The notes below the pieces were generated by a model that searched no databases, was not told where the DNA came from, and saw only the letters and a program-made list of their open reading frames with translations. The translations under genes were made by a program, and so were the position numbers. DNA of 64,000 nucleotides from Sitta carolinensis (taxonomy: Eukaryota > Chordata > Aves > Passeriformes > Sittidae): assembly GCA_032173965.1 (NCBI GenBank), contig CM063283.1:37694243-37758242 (forward strand), given 5' to 3'. This document shows, in pieces, positions 1 through 13,350 of the stretch (positions are counted from its first letter, which is position 1; each line of letters begins with the position of its first letter).

Positions 1-320
1 TGCTACTTTTCTTTTAAATCCAGGAATGTGGATGCAACCGCTTCCCTGTGCTACCTATATGAATGCTTGACAACTGTTTCAGTGAAGAAATTTTTCCTAA
101 TATCCAATCTAAACTTCCTCCAGCAGAAATGAAGGCCAGTTCCTCTTGTTGATCACTTCTTACTTGGGAAAAGAAACTGATCCCCACCTCACTACAACCT
201 CATTTCAGGCAGTTGTGAGGTCTCTCAGCCTCCTTTTCTCCAGGATATAAAACCTCAGATCCCTCTGCTGTTCCTCATCTGACTTTTTTCTAGAGCCTTC
301 ATCATCTGTGAATCCAGTCT
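1..320 (-). mobile_element. CR1 LINE 3'-region remnant
   Basis: Read on the plus strand, this has the order typical of the reverse complement of a CR1 3' end. A block on failure of isolates to be fully open ('cctaatatccaatctaaac') is followed by Leu/Pro-rich antisense text, a 'ctctcagcctccttttctcc' block and an 'agagccttcatcatctgtg'-like block. It is diverged and runs off the left edge of the window, so the 3' terminus itself is not visible. Inference from the remembered avian CR1 consensus; no alignment was run. Confidence 0.6.
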
Positions 321-3100
321 GACTAGCTCAGACTCAAAGGTCAAAGTAATCAAATACCCCTTGAAATTCTCTAGATATCTTTTCTGACTGCCAGGTGTCT
401 TTCATCATGTGAGTCTTATACAGCTGTTGGAAGGCAACTGGAAATGTAAAAACAGATACCTAAGGTCACATTACCACCAAAAGATTAGGAATCTAGAAAT
501 CAGTTGCTCCAAATAAATAACTAGTCTGGTTTGAGATAGTTGCCTCCCATTTCATAATTATATCTCTTGCTGAATAAAAGTGTGGTACAGATATACATTA
601 GAGCAGATTATACACCACATAGGTAATTTATTTAAGTATATGCATAAATACACATTAACATTTTTTAAATGTACATATAGCCAAAGGTTTTAGATAATAT
701 ATGTTTTTCAAACTCTATCTGTGAAGTGATCGCAATTAAAAAATTATAGTAATTACATATATTTCATTCTCATAATGGAGCTATGTTACATATTTGGTAC
801 CAGTAAGAGGGGTCTTGGTTACCTTGGTAAAATGGGCTCCAAGTTTTTCTATGACACACAGAAAAGAAAACTGTGCCAGTACCTGTAGCAGAGCAGGTCA
901 AAAATTCAGTCCTTCTGAAACCTGTAGTATTTCCTTGTGCTGATAATTTATGGGATCAAGTTTTCAGGAAAACATAAAACTTAAAATTTCTTCTTGTAGA
1001 CAAGGCTGAGTGTCTAGTCAGGGGTCTCTTATGTGTTTGGTTTGCTATGCTCTGGATCCATCAACCCCTTTTCTGAAGACAACTGGCAAAAAGGAAAGCT
1101 TTAAGTGTTTTTATACATCATTCAGACTTGAAGAAAATCATTCCTCTGTATCCCTCACCAATTTCTTGGTCTATTTCCAGCTCTAATTTTGTCTGTTACC
1201 TTTCCTTTTCAATTTTACCATTCTTCCTGTAACAGTTCATAGTTCCTTGCCTTCTGTAAATACTGTCTTAAATTAAAAACATTCTATACAAATGTGTTTT
1301 CTTAAAAATAGTGGAAGTTACTAAGCCTACTACAATCCCTTCTGTATGACTATCTTGTGGGTCACATATCCTGTACACAATATATTTCCATTAAAAAACA
1401 TAATAAAAATTACCGGTCCTGTCAGAGAATTTTATATTTAATACCTCACCTCAAGAAAATCTGAAATAGGGAAAATATTGTTAATTTAAGGAAACTATTT
1501 GATAATGTAAGCAAAATAAACACCTATACAGAAATTATGGATTTGTTGCATATTGGAGGTGTTACTAATGTTATTTTCATCTATTCAGTGGCTATTACAA
1601 TAGAAAAAAGTTTTTATATGGATAATTCATATATATAGGCTTATATGTAATGGTCTGTATTAAAAAAGTTGGATTTTTAAGTTTCCCTAGTTTGGGAGTT
1701 TTGAGAAAAAGTTGTATTTTAGAGTTTTTGAAGGAAGCTTGTTTGGGTTTTTTTTAAAATATTTAGCAGTAATTTCCTTTATGATGTTTTCAAGTGAAAC
1801 CTTGATAAATAATTTACCTTGGCAAAAGTGTGCTGTTTTAAAGAATGGCTTTAACAATTATTTCTAACAGATAACAATGCACACAATCTTCTCATGTTAC
1901 ATCCCTCCACTAACTGATAGACAAAAGTACATTGCTAGACTTTATCTAAACTACTTCTCTGATAATAAAAGAGTGAAAGTTGCTTTTGTGGAGTTATAAG
2001 ATGTTTAGCATAAGATAAACATACCAAATAGAAGAAGATTTTAAATGTATTTTAGGAATTCCATAGGCATTCCTTCTGATTTAATTGGAATATGTATATT
2101 TTGTATAAATTGCAATATGTATTGGAATATAATATGGAATACTTTTCAGATATCCATTGTTAGGAACTCTTTTGGATAGTGCTGTTAAAAAAAAAAAACC
2201 CTTTTTCTCTGATAGAAACTGTACCTAGTCAGAACTTTGTTTATATAAATTATACACATGCATAAACTAAGCATACAGATTTATGTTTTGTGTGACCCTT
2301 TTAACTCTCTGTACTTGCTGTTAAGTTGTATATTTTTCCACAGGAGCACCGTAACTCATAAGAAAATGACTAACGCTGAAAACTCAGTTAAGTCTCAAAA
2401 ATAGGCATTAGTTTTGAGGCCTGGCACTCCTTTTGGGAAATCAAAGTTTTTATTGCCAGATAAATTAGTGCTTCAAAAGTATGAATACAGATGCTGTTTG
2501 AAAATTTGTCACAATCTGTCTTCCAGCAGAAAGAATTTATACTGTATAAAGTAATGGAAAACAGAAAACTGCATATTTCACTAAATTGCAGCTGTGTAGG
2601 GAAGATTTATACGGTTGTTTTGTGTCAGAGAAACACATAGGTCTGTCAGTACTCACTTCAGTATTCCACACAGGACTCTGGAATTCTTATTTTAAAATTA
2701 TTTTATACTTTTTAATAGAATAGATAAAATATAGCACTTTTTTAAAGAAAGTCATACATAATAACTATGTTTATCAACGTTTTATTACAGAAGATGACTG
2801 TAGTAATTGTGTTATTCTCAGTACAGGCTTGACAGACCATATCTAAGAATTTCAGTCTGCAACCCATTTTCATAATTCCTAAGTGTCCACTCAGTGCAGT
2901 ATTAAATGTTTTAGAGGACTTGTACATCATCCTAGATGGGCAATCCTGGAAAAAATGCCTAGACTAAGTGACAAAGCCACAGTTTTATTTTTATTATAAT
3001 CAAGTTCATTCATTTAGAGATTGAATATTCTCAGATAACAGGAAGCTGAACCCAGACAGCAAGTTTCTTTTTGCTTGCATGCCTTTACATAATGGACTAC

Positions 3101-3142
3101 TTTTCCCTTCTTTTTTTCCTTTTTTTTTTTTTTTTTCTTCCC
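3101..3142. repeat. Pyrimidine/poly-T tract
   Basis: Nearly pure C/T run dominated by T, including a T stretch of more than 15 bases. Low-complexity sequence; it generates artificial Phe/Lys-rich open frames on both strands. Confidence 0.8.
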
Positions 3143-3699
3143 TACTGTCAATTCCCTTACAGCAACCAGCCTTCAAAACAAGAGCTAACACTTTTTTTGC
3201 AGTTGTGAAGTATTGGATCCAATTACTCCCAGCAACAAAAAACCAGTTCATTTTAATAGGATTTGTAGTAAAACAAGGCATATAAAAATCAGATGCATAG
3301 GCAAAGAATTTTTCATCTTTAATCATTAAGCTACCAGTACAAATTGAGCCCTGCAGTTATTTCATTCCCAAAGGAGAACAGAGATTTAAAGAATTCAGAG
3401 GATTAAATATTTGTGTTTGAGTGAACATGTTAAGTGTTTTTGTGGCTGCTATCATTAAAACTGTATTTCAACACTATTTCAAATGCACACAATGCACATT
3501 CTCTCTAAATGATAGCTTGAAACTCTTAGTAGAGAAGTAGCATTAAGGTCACCTGTGTTATATCACCATCCTTCCCACAGATGCCCCCATTTGTCTGGTT
3601 ACTAACATATTGTTACTCTTTTTCAATATAGACAATTTTAACAATAGCATATTTTCCTCAATAGCAAAGAGCTACATAATACAATATGTTATTTCTAAG

Positions 3700-3720
3700 A
3701 AAAAAAAAAAAAAAAAAAAA
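3700..3720. repeat. Poly-A (21 bp)
   Basis: Uninterrupted run of 21 A. I see no retrotransposon body immediately 5' of it that would make it a retroposed tail. Confidence 0.9.
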
Positions 3721-5099
3721 GTTATGTATTGCCAGACAAGTTAGTTCTTCCTTTGAACCCCTTAAAATCAAAATATGTTCTACCCAAATTCTTCTCAGCA
3801 TTTGTCAAATGCCACTGCCTTGTTTTCCCATGAGAGTATAAACATGGAACAGGTGAAATTTTTATTACAGTGCTATTGAAAAAGACTAAGAAATTAATAA
3901 CCAGATAACAAAACACATAGTCATTGTGAGAGAAATTAGTGACAACATGTCAAATACAAGGAAATAGGCCAGATCAACATCCTACACATAGAGTTTAGCA
4001 TGTCTTACAGAATAAATGCTTAATGACAATGAATGCCCAATATTTATTTTCATTTCTGCATATTTAGTATATTTCTGTATGCAGCAAAGACATACCAGGG
4101 TTTAAAATAAGTTCTGGCTCCCCAGATAGCTCCAACACCCAGTAGTCTGCTAATCTAATGTTTTAATTTATGTTAAAGCATGTTTTTTACATTCGAAAAA
4201 CTCCTTTTCCTTAATAGTCTTTAAGCTACTACTGTGATCCATGTTACACCTCTAGTTACATAGGAAGTGTGAAAAAAGTCGTAATTTTCATGATCTTGCT
4301 TCATCCCTTTTATTAAGACTATTGATTTAGGGAAGGAAGTTAGGAAATGCTTCCCATCATAATATCTATTCAAATATTTCTCTTATATACAAAATGTTTA
4401 TATGGTCTTCTCAAAAGTCTGGAGTGTAGAGTGGACTAAATGTAATTTCTGTATCTAAACAAATGTCCGTAACATTTCTAAGGGCAATTCATCCCATTAT
4501 AAAACAGCCATTTACAAGTAGAGAAATGAATAATGCCTTGACATTCCCAGTTCTGCCCAAAGATTATAAAGGCAGTCTGGATCTGCCAGGATGTATATCC
4601 CAGTGATATTACTAAACTAAATGTTGTGTATAGGCTGTATGTTTAGAATTGCCTTGCCCTGACCTCTAAGGTTGCTTATTCAGTTTTCCAGTGCCCACAG
4701 TAAGAAATCTACCCAACAATATTTGATGTTTTGAACATGAAAAACTAAGATCTGACTAAACAAAACCTGTTATTCTTTAAATTCCTGTTCATATATAGTC
4801 TTTAAAAACTGCTTTGGAAAATATTCCCCTAAATGTTCACACACTGTCATCTCAGCCATTGTCTAGGTATCATGGACATGAATCTCTAGCTAGCAGAATC
4901 TCCTGAAAAACTTTAGTAATGCACACCTGCAGCGGTGTCATCTTTGCATGAACAGAATGGAACTGATAGGGTTATCCCAATTCATGAGTATGAGTTTTGT
5001 ATAAAGATATCCAGATGGACTGGAATATGTACATGTGTAGGAGGGCAAGTGCAGGGTGTGCCTGAGAGATAGAGAGAAGCTGCAGATGGTGTTTGACTG

Positions 5100-5290
5100 T
5101 TGAACTGAGAATATGTATCTGTAATTTATCTGGAAGATGAGGTAAACAGCACATTAATTAAATTTGCAGATGATACCAAATTGGAATGCGTTGCAAACAC
5201 CATTGAGAAATGATACAAAGCAAAGTGACCTAGAAAAGGTTAGAAACATATGCAAAACTTCTAAAAGTGATATATAATATTGGGAATGAA
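5100..5290 (+). mobile_element. CR1 LINE reverse-transcriptase fragment
   Basis: On the plus strand the frame at 5163-5174 reads Phe-Ala-Asp-Asp, followed by Thr-Lys-Leu. This is the FADD-type catalytic box of non-LTR reverse transcriptases as found in CR1 ORF2. The upstream 'atctggaagatgaggtaaa' and downstream 'gacctagaaaaggtt' match the positions of the CR1 blocks for a D-L-D-D-G stretch and a D-L-D-R-L stretch. Stops interrupt the frame, so this is a dead fragment. The 5' and 3' limits are approximate. Confidence 0.6.
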
Positions 5291-8200
5291 AGTTAGTATA
5301 TCGAAAAACAGATCTTAAATAAACCAGAGATAACTGGAAAGCAATAATATTAATATTTTAATTACTTAAATTAAAAATATTAATTTTAATCATTATAATA
5401 GTCATTGTATGTCCAGTTTTAAATTTTCCTGTCTTGTATCATCTCATATCACTTCTGTCTCCTCTGTTCTCCTCTCATGTCTTCTTTCTCTCTTTTTAGT
5501 ATTTTTGTTTGTTGTTGGTTTTTATTTGTTTGGTTAGGTGGTTTGGTTTAGTTTGGCTTCCACCTGACTTAACTTGTCTCTGTCCCTGTCTCTGTGAAGG
5601 CTTTCTGTTTTCCCCCAGCCCTGCATCTGAAGAAGAGGTCGAGTCATCTGTTCTCATGTTCAGGAATTTGTTTATTCTTTGCTTATCTCATATTTGTTCC
5701 CTGGCCTGCCACAGCTTCTCTGCAGGCCAGTGCTCTCCTCTTTTTTTCTTGGTCTGTCCCCCTTCGTCTGTCCGCTCTTGAGAGGGCACTATCTTTTATA
5801 CTGAAAATTACGTATGCTTTATTTATAACAATTCTCCAATATCTATCCACTATGTTGTACGGTGTACTTTTGTTCCAAACCAATCCAAATGTGCCACACC
5901 ACCACAGAAGATGGAGAACAAGAGGATGAAGGAGAAGCTCAGGGACACACCCCATTTCCTCCATCTTTGCACCCTGATCTCTCATCTAAAATCCACAAAT
6001 TCTACTTTTTCACTGTGTGACATACTAATGATCGTTCTATCTAAATTCTTGTGAATTATAAATCTTCCCAAGACAGTCAGAAGGATTTCCTGGTTCCCAC
6101 AGTCAAGTGTGAAAATCAGTTTTACAAGAAGTGCTTAAAAACCAAATAGGAATAAAAATTAGAATAAAGACACACAGTGAAGGAGGGGATGAGTCTATAT
6201 TTTACAAGTAATGACCCTTTCTCTTTTTTTTCCAAATGCTTACCCAGAACTGCCTTTACCACTCCAGAATTGTTTTCAGTTCTTAAGCTTTCTCCTTTTC
6301 GAAATTAAATAAAATAATAGTTTTGGAAAGTGAGATCAACATCCCTAGATTGCCATGATACCTCCAATCTTTACTTTTTACCTTTATACCTTTAAGTTAT
6401 GGCTATCTGGTATATTTATCTGTGTGACAATATTTGATATACATTACACTCACGTTCCTGGTTGAATTAGAGCATCAGCTTAATAGCTGGATTACAGAGT
6501 ACTTCTAATTAATTGAATCTATTGCTCCTAACTTTTAAAGGATGTATCAAGTGTGTTCTTTTCAGGAGAGGAATAAGGAGAAGACAGAAATCTAACAGGT
6601 AAGCTGTTTTGCAAGAGGACCTATAGCATCAGATGTTGTATGCAGAGGGTATACTTGGTGCTCAAATAATAAAATTCCATGTCTAGTTGCAGACAGGAAT
6701 ATGTCTATGAATCCATTTTCCACAGAAGTACCTTCCTTAAACTTTCTTAATCAAAGTAAGAAACTGATTCAGAGGTACCTTTGTTCCACTGCTGAGTATC
6801 CTGTTGTCATATTCTTTTTACAATCCTCAGGAAATCCACAGCTCCCTGTAGCATTGAGAAGGCACCTGCCTCTTTTTTTAACTCCTTCCCAAAGAAAATA
6901 TATTTGCTTTTATTTTGTCTGGTGAAACTTACACATTAAACTCCTAAACCCTGTGAGATGCATGGATAGAGAAGTTTTGCAGGGTTTCAAGGTCCTCTTC
7001 AACAACTGGCTACAAGAATACTCTTAAAATCCCAACCAAATCAAAATTTATAACAGAAAGCATCAATACCAAATCCCAATATTTTTAAGAGGGGTTGGCA
7101 AACCTCTCTTGGTTAAAAGAGAAAAAAAACCCCTGAATTATTGGCAAATGCTAAGACCAATGCACTTAGGAAACCTTTCTGAAGTACATTGACTGGAACC
7201 TCTTGAGTAGTGGAAAAGCATGTATCCATAGTTCAAACTGTTTAGATTGTTTCTGAGCATGAAGAAAGACAAAGATTTAGAATCCATTTTTATTGATTTA
7301 TTTGCTGAATGCATATTGAGTTTTTCCTGTCACATGCGCAGAGCAACTCCACTTGCAAGAACAAGCAAGTGAAGTCACACCAAAAGACCATGTTTTCATG
7401 TTTCATTGTTGAAGACTAAAATAAAATGTTCTGCTTATGACTTTGAAGCTGTGTATTATCATTTACACAACTTAACAGAACCCTGAGACAACTATAAATT
7501 ATAAATATATATCTGCCTTGAAGCCAAATAAAATCATAAAAAGTCAACTATAGTGCAACTAATAAAATGTATAACCATATAATATTAAATAACCATTAGA
7601 GCTTATACAAAATATAAGCATTTTACAGCAGAATATAATTCATTTGATCTTGGTGTTGTAAGTATCTTAGCAAAAAATTCTGGCAGACAAAGGGAAAGAT
7701 AACAAGGAAGGACTAAAAACTGGCAGACTACCCTGCCAAACAAGCCAAAACCCAGTATAATCAGCAATGGGAGAAGAGAAGACTCTCCCATTCTTGAGGT
7801 GAGCAGGAGCATTTGAATAAAATACTATACACCAGTGAAGGCAACTGGAGAAGAAATAATATATGCTAATTTCAGCTGCAACTTGACTTAAAGGGTCTGA
7901 AGGCTAATCAACTTTAGCTCAGTGAAATGTCAAATACCACGGACTTTAGTGTTAAATAAATGCAAACTTTATCAGCTTTACAGTACTGTATACTGAGATC
8001 TAATTTAAATCTTAAAGAATAAAGGGTTTGTGTTCATAATGGTGATGGTTAATAAGGTATAAAAAGTAACCAGTAACAAAGGTGTTACTACTGATCAATT
8101 AATTTAGTAAAGTTTAAAGTCTCAAACTGTCCTACTTTATCAATCTTATGACATCATTATAAGGTCCTAATTTTCATACGTATATATGTACATTTATTTA

Positions 8201-8920
8201 ATGGAAATACTTCTCCCACAGTTGACTAACTGAATATTTTTCTTTGAAATACTGGGATTATTCAACTTGTATCCCTATACCACCATTGCGTTCCTTTACT
8301 CTGATTTAATTTTCCCTGAAATTGTATTTAACATTAAGCAATAAAGCTTTGGTAGGAGTATTCTCAGTATCCCTTTGGTTAGCCTTGAGCTTTCCGTTGC
8401 CATGCAGCATGACCTTCTATGTTTGTGTGCATATGAATGTTGTTTTGAACAGAGATAAAATCAAGGAAGAAAAAAAAAAGGAAAGATAATATTGCAGAGA
8501 TATATGACTGAATCCAAATCTTTCTTTACTAAATGATTATCTAGTTCAAAATAATTATGAGATAAGTGCTGAAAACCTAATCATTATCAGCAATTTATTA
8601 TCACACAATCACAGCTTCACTATTCAGTTCAGTGAAATGATTTTAAAATTATTTTCTTTTGTGCTATTAATGTCTCATGAGTTTTCCACAGTGTTTGATG
8701 GCAAAAGTTTGCAAGAGAAATATTTTTCCTACAATAGACAAATAGACAGTAGATTTTTTATGAGATGACAGATTATACAGTGCTGAAAACAATAACAACA
8801 AAAAAGATTCAATAATCAGATAGATCATAAACTTCTTTTTTTCTTTTAACATCACTGACTATAGTGGAGTCATCTGTTTTTAAAGATCTTTAAGTTTATG
8901 TGTGGCACAAAATGGTCCTA
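5291..8920. other. AT-rich noncoding stretch
   Basis: Nothing recognised on either strand. Frames near 5509-5985 overlap in several phases on both strands and follow a pyrimidine-rich patch; they show no domain, start context or splice structure that I can support. Confidence 0.55.
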
Positions 8921-9021
8921 GTTTTTTTTTGGTTTGGTTTCTTCTTTTGTCTTTTTCTGGTATTTGTTTTTGGGGTTTTTGAGGTTTTTTGGTTGGTTGT
9001 TGTTTTTTTGATTTTTTTTTA
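8921..9021. repeat. T/G-rich low-complexity tract
   Basis: About 100 bp made almost only of T and G in runs such as 'ggtttggtttcttcttttg' and 'ttttttggttggttgttg'. It is strand-asymmetric. An A/C-rich tract of opposite composition lies about 0.6 kb downstream (9595-9765). Confidence 0.85.
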
Positions 9022-9356
9022 AATCTGCATGCTCAGACCTTCTGCTGGTGACCTGAATGGAGTTGTGCCAATTTACATTAACAGTGTTGACACATATTTG
9101 GCTGTGGATTAAACTAATGCATTTTTCATCTCATACATCTGCCCCAGCCTGTTAGCAGAGGCTGCTGTCCCTATGGCAAGGGCAGATAAATGAAAACCTA
9201 TTTCTTAATCAAGGCTAACCTGTTAAAGAAACTTGAATTCAACATTAGCTTACCTTAATGTGACTGGCTGTAAGTTCGAGAAAATGCTGAAGATCAATTT
9301 AGCTCTTCCTGTTCCTATGGTGGCATCTTCCACAAGTGGAATAGGCAGCTAGGGGC

Positions 9357-9486
9357 TGGAGACAGATTCAAATGTCAAATCTCAACATGCTGCAATTTTT
9401 TCTTTTTGACACGAAGTCTGGTGGAGACAGATTCAAATGTCCAATCTCAACATGCCACAATTTTTTCTTTTTGACAGGAAGTCTGC
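9357..9486. repeat. 65-bp tandem duplication
   Basis: Two adjacent direct copies, 9357-9421 and 9422-9486, each starting 'tggagacagattcaaatgtc' and ending in the 'gacacgaagtctg' or 'gacaggaagtctg' block. They differ at only a few positions (for example 'catgctgc' against 'catgccac'), so this is a fairly recent local duplication in otherwise unique DNA. Confidence 0.9.
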
Positions 9487-9594
9487 TTTAGAAGAAAATC
9501 TGCTTGCAGCTGCTAGGGGTGGATGGCTACTGTTCCTCACAGGTCTGCACTGTTCATGTGTCTAACCCTTCTTTGGCTTAGAAAGCAAACTTAG

Positions 9595-9765
9595 AAATAA
9601 AAATCAAAAAAAACCCACAAAAACAAAAACCAACAAAAACAAAAAAGAACACTCCCACAAAAAAGAAAAAACCCCTGAAAGAACCCAAACAAAAAACCCA
9701 ACCAACCACTGAACCAACCAAAATAACCCCTAAAAACCCAGCCAAAGAGCCAAGCCAAAAAACAT
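9595..9765. repeat. A/C-rich low-complexity tract
   Basis: About 170 bp of A and C with very few G or T, in units such as 'aaaaac', 'caaaaac' and 'ccaaccaa'. Compositionally it is the complement of the T/G tract at 8921-9021. Confidence 0.85.
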
Positions 9766-11231
9766 GTCAAAATTGAGAAATTATTAACACTCTCTTAAGA
9801 AAGAAGGTGAAAATGGAAGAGCACATCCCACTACTATGACTTGAAGTATAAAAAGTTTTAATGTTTGATGAATCTTTAAAATCTTGTCCATTTACAAATT
9901 TTCATCCCTATTTGGTGCTATGTTAAACATTCATTCTCCTATATAAACTGCACAATGATATGCAAGCAGATCTTTAAGATGGTAAAAATTCTTTTTTTTT
10001 TTTTTTAAATTAAAATTTGTATTTTCAAAAATAAAAGTAAGTAAATAAGGCACAGGAAATTGTCCTGAACCCTTAAAAAACAGTCTGGGTTATTGTGTGT
10101 ATTTCTCTTAATATCAACTTCATTAAAAGCTGATTGGTTTAGTCCTTACAGTATCCTAAATAAAACATACTGAATTATATGAGAATGTGAGAGGACTCTT
10201 AATAATTCCCTAGGCAGTGAAAATACATTTTCAATATTAAATTCACAAATATAGTGCAATGGAATTTTACCAATCTTTCCAAAATACTGTGTTGAGGGGA
10301 AAGAAACAACATGAGAAATATCCTCCTGACAGGTAGTGAAATGAAAAGCATTTGAAAAATGCTGCTTTGAATGAAAATGCCATTCCAGCCCTAGTCATAA
10401 CGCCACATTTCCAACTCTACAGTCTCTTGCTTCCCCGTGAATATTCCCCTGCCTTTGAATGCAAGTGCTTTATTATTCATTCAGCAGCCTTCCCAGGATG
10501 TTTGCTAAAACACAAGGAGGCATAAGGATTTTAAACAATAAATAAGTCACCTCAATACCACTTGGCTGTAGATTAAACACAGAGGTCACTGAAAGTAAAA
10601 ACAAGATTTGACCTTCACTATTTCAGTACACATTGAGCAGGGCAATGCAGAGCAATGTGAGCAGGCAGTCTGAGCAAGCATCAGTACAACTTGCAAACAG
10701 CAGAAGAAGGTGCCTGTGCCATAGTTTTCCACAGCTCTAGCAGAGCAGCCTGCTTAATTTCAAACTGAACTCTACTATTGTGATTCGTTCCCTGTATGTT
10801 GGTGTAAGAGACTGTGAATTGGAATATATGAAGAATGGAAGTAAAGAAGGGTTTCTCTTTTGTGTGCGGTATTTTCTTGTCCTAAATGTCTTGGGGTAGT
10901 ATTTTTACTTGTTAGGGATTTTTTTCCTACTACTCCTGCTCAATGCCTGGTCACACAGAGTTAAGGACCCAAATGTTACAAATACTTTTTGACAAGCTGG
11001 AATTGTCATTGCTGTAGCTATATAATATCAATTTTAAGTCTACTACCCAGAATGTACTTTAAATAAATTCATACATGACGTATTTCTGTATGTATTGTAA
11101 GTATTTGATTTGAATATATTCCTGGATTACAATACAGTTTGTAGGATTTTTTTTCCTCTAATTTATCTTTCTGTGTTTCAGAACTCACAGTAAACGCTTG
11201 ATAATTGTACCCACATGTTCAGGAAAACATT
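9766..11231. other. AT-rich noncoding stretch
   Basis: Nothing recognised. It contains a poly-T run at about 9991-10006 and no open frame worth listing. Confidence 0.6.
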
Positions 11232-11291
11232 GACAACTTCTTTGAATGATTATTCAAGACAGACAACTTGTTTGAATGATTATTCAAGACA
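11232..11291. repeat. 30-bp tandem duplication
   Basis: Two direct copies, 11232-11261 and 11262-11291, each starting 'gacaactt' and ending 'tattcaagaca', with one visible difference (c/g). It lies just left of the LTR remnant that begins near 11340. Confidence 0.9.
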
Positions 11292-11339
11292 GAGAACTTT
11301 CCTTGTGACTTGAAAGTCTGTAGAGGGTAAAATTTCCAG

Positions 11340-11745
11340 GCTTCCAGATTTCCTGGGTTGCCAGAGAGCCAGAATGGAGTCCTCTATAGGCTGCAGTGGG
11401 GACACTTGGCCTGGTATGGTCTTCCATAAACTGCAGGGGAAACTGATCCAGTGCAATGAGCACCTTCTCCCCTCCTTCTTCTTTCACTTTGGTGCCTACA
11501 GGGCTGTTTTTCTCACATTTTCTTACCCCTCTCACTCACAGCTGCTGTGTATTTTTTCCTTCCATAAATCTGATATCATAGCGGAACCAGCAGCGTTGCT
11601 GAACAGCTCAGCTTTGTGCAGTGGTGGGATCATTTCAGAGCCAACTGAAATGGGCTCTGAGGCCAGTACAGCTTCTGATCTCTCAGGAGTCACCCTTGCA
11701 CCCCTCCTGCTACCAAAACTGTCCAGTAAACAATGTTTTTTACTG
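11340..11745 (-). mobile_element. Old endogenous-retrovirus LTR remnant
   Basis: Shares an ordered series of diverged blocks with the better-preserved LTR at 56890-57930: a 'ctgcaggggaaact' block, a 'cctccttcttctttcac' block, a 'tttttctcacattttc' block, a 'tgggctctg' block, and a terminal 'cctgctaccaaaact' block (near 11705 here, near 57897 there). The order and strand are the same. It is shorter and much more diverged. Both-strand open frames of 84-145 codons fall inside it and are by-products. Orientation is inferred from the partner copy. Confidence 0.55.
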
Positions 11746-13323
11746 CTGCTCATTTCTATTACTTCTTTTACCTTAATTAATATCAAATTGTATTCTTCTC
11801 CTCTAATTTAAAAAAAGAAGAATCTTCTTTATAAATTTCTGTAATTGACGACAACATTTACATATTTCTCTCCCTCAGCCATTCCTAATTTCCTTTTTTG
11901 TCAATGTCAAAACAACTTGTTCTCATACAACAAGGATTGGCCAATGTGTTATAAAGCAATTGTCATTGTGTAGCCTCACTCAGAAACAGAAAAACAAAAG
12001 GATAAAAATAAAATGGACAATTTTGAATTACAGAACTGTACAATTTTTTTTTAAAATTGCAGGAGATTTAATGGCATTGCATGTTCTTATTATTGATGAT
12101 GCAATTTTGGTCACTTGGGGACAGCTGGATGTCATGAAACTTTAGAAATATTTTTGTTTCTATGGATTAGGGTTTGCCAATGTATCTTATCTGTTCTGTA
12201 GCAGCTGTCATGATTGGGAACTACTGAATACACTTTTTAGATGTCAAACAATAAAGAAATAATTGGTAATGAAAAGGGGATAAGCACTTATAATGTAACT
12301 GTATATCTTAAACCTGTGAGGTGCATCAAGTCAACAACCAGTTGTTCGTAACTGTTCTCAAACAGGAAAAACAAACTGATAGCAAAACTAAATCCCAGAA
12401 GGATAATAACTACTGAATTTATATCCACCAGTAAACAAAATACCACATATGTCTTTCCTGTAGAAGGTATCAATGAAGAATTCTTAAATTTATGCAGGAT
12501 GAGAATTACATCAACAGCAGGAAGGGCACAGAAGAAGAAACCAACAAAGCAAGTTCAAATTTTGAGTGTTAGATATCAAAAGAAAGCCATATGCAGTAGC
12601 TGTGTTTCAGTGAATGAAAAGGATACTCTTCAGAGATATCTCATTTACTGTTTTAGTATATGTCTAATATTCATTGTGATGTAGTTTACCATCTAAGACA
12701 AGAAGACTGAAATAAAAAGAATAGAGAAATACAAAGCATCAACATTACTTTCACACAAATTAAATTATAAAATTAGTGGCTTCCTCCATCTTCAGTTATC
12801 AGTAAGGTAGATAATTAGCAGGTAGACGTCCTCTGTACTCCAAAGACGTATCAATCCCAAACAAAACAAAGAAAACTTAACTGTGTGGGATGAGTTGTCC
12901 CTGAGGAGGGCCACTTTGTCCTCCACAGGAATTGAATTTGGCTGCACAGTTAGGCATCTTGTGCCCTAAGAAAGTAAGAAATTTATGTAAGAAGTACAGA
13001 GAAGAAAAAGGACCTATGGGAAATGTGTGTTCCTCTGAAGCAGAAGTTGGATGTCAGACAGGATAACAGGTATCTGAAATGTTACTGAACATATGTTTCG
13101 TCAACTGGCACTTACTTTGATTTTTTTTCAGAGCAATTATTGGTGTTTCTTTCAGCTGCACACTCTGTAGAGGCATCTCATGCTGTCTTCAAACCATGCA
13201 GTTATCGAAGGTATGTGCACAGGACTGACAGGGCAAGCATACAGTGTTGTCTGAAATATCCTACATGATTTCACATGGCCTGGGACTGCTGACTATTGGT
13301 TCAGAACAGAGTGAATTTCCCTC

Positions 13324-13350
13324 TTTTTTTTTTCTTTTTTTTTTTTTTTT
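13324..13350. repeat. Poly-T with one C
   Basis: T10-C-T16 run followed by a 'ctccctccct' pyrimidine patch. Confidence 0.9.

Larger units (their letters stand above)
321..5095. other. AT-rich noncoding stretch
   Basis: No gene or recognised transposon seen. Open frames here are short (up to about 106 codons) and lack coding-like composition. The longest, on the minus strand at 3006-3326, exists only because it crosses a pyrimidine/poly-T tract at about 3101-3142. There is a 21-bp poly-A run at 3700-3720. Confidence 0.6.

Noticed and set aside
5509..5985. Overlapping frames of 90-111 codons on both strands
   Set aside because: Three frames compete over the same pyrimidine-rich DNA; no splice sites, motif or codon bias favours any of them.
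11374..11811. 145-codon plus-strand frame
   Set aside because: Falls in a decayed minus-strand LTR with open frames on both strands; no recognisable domain.
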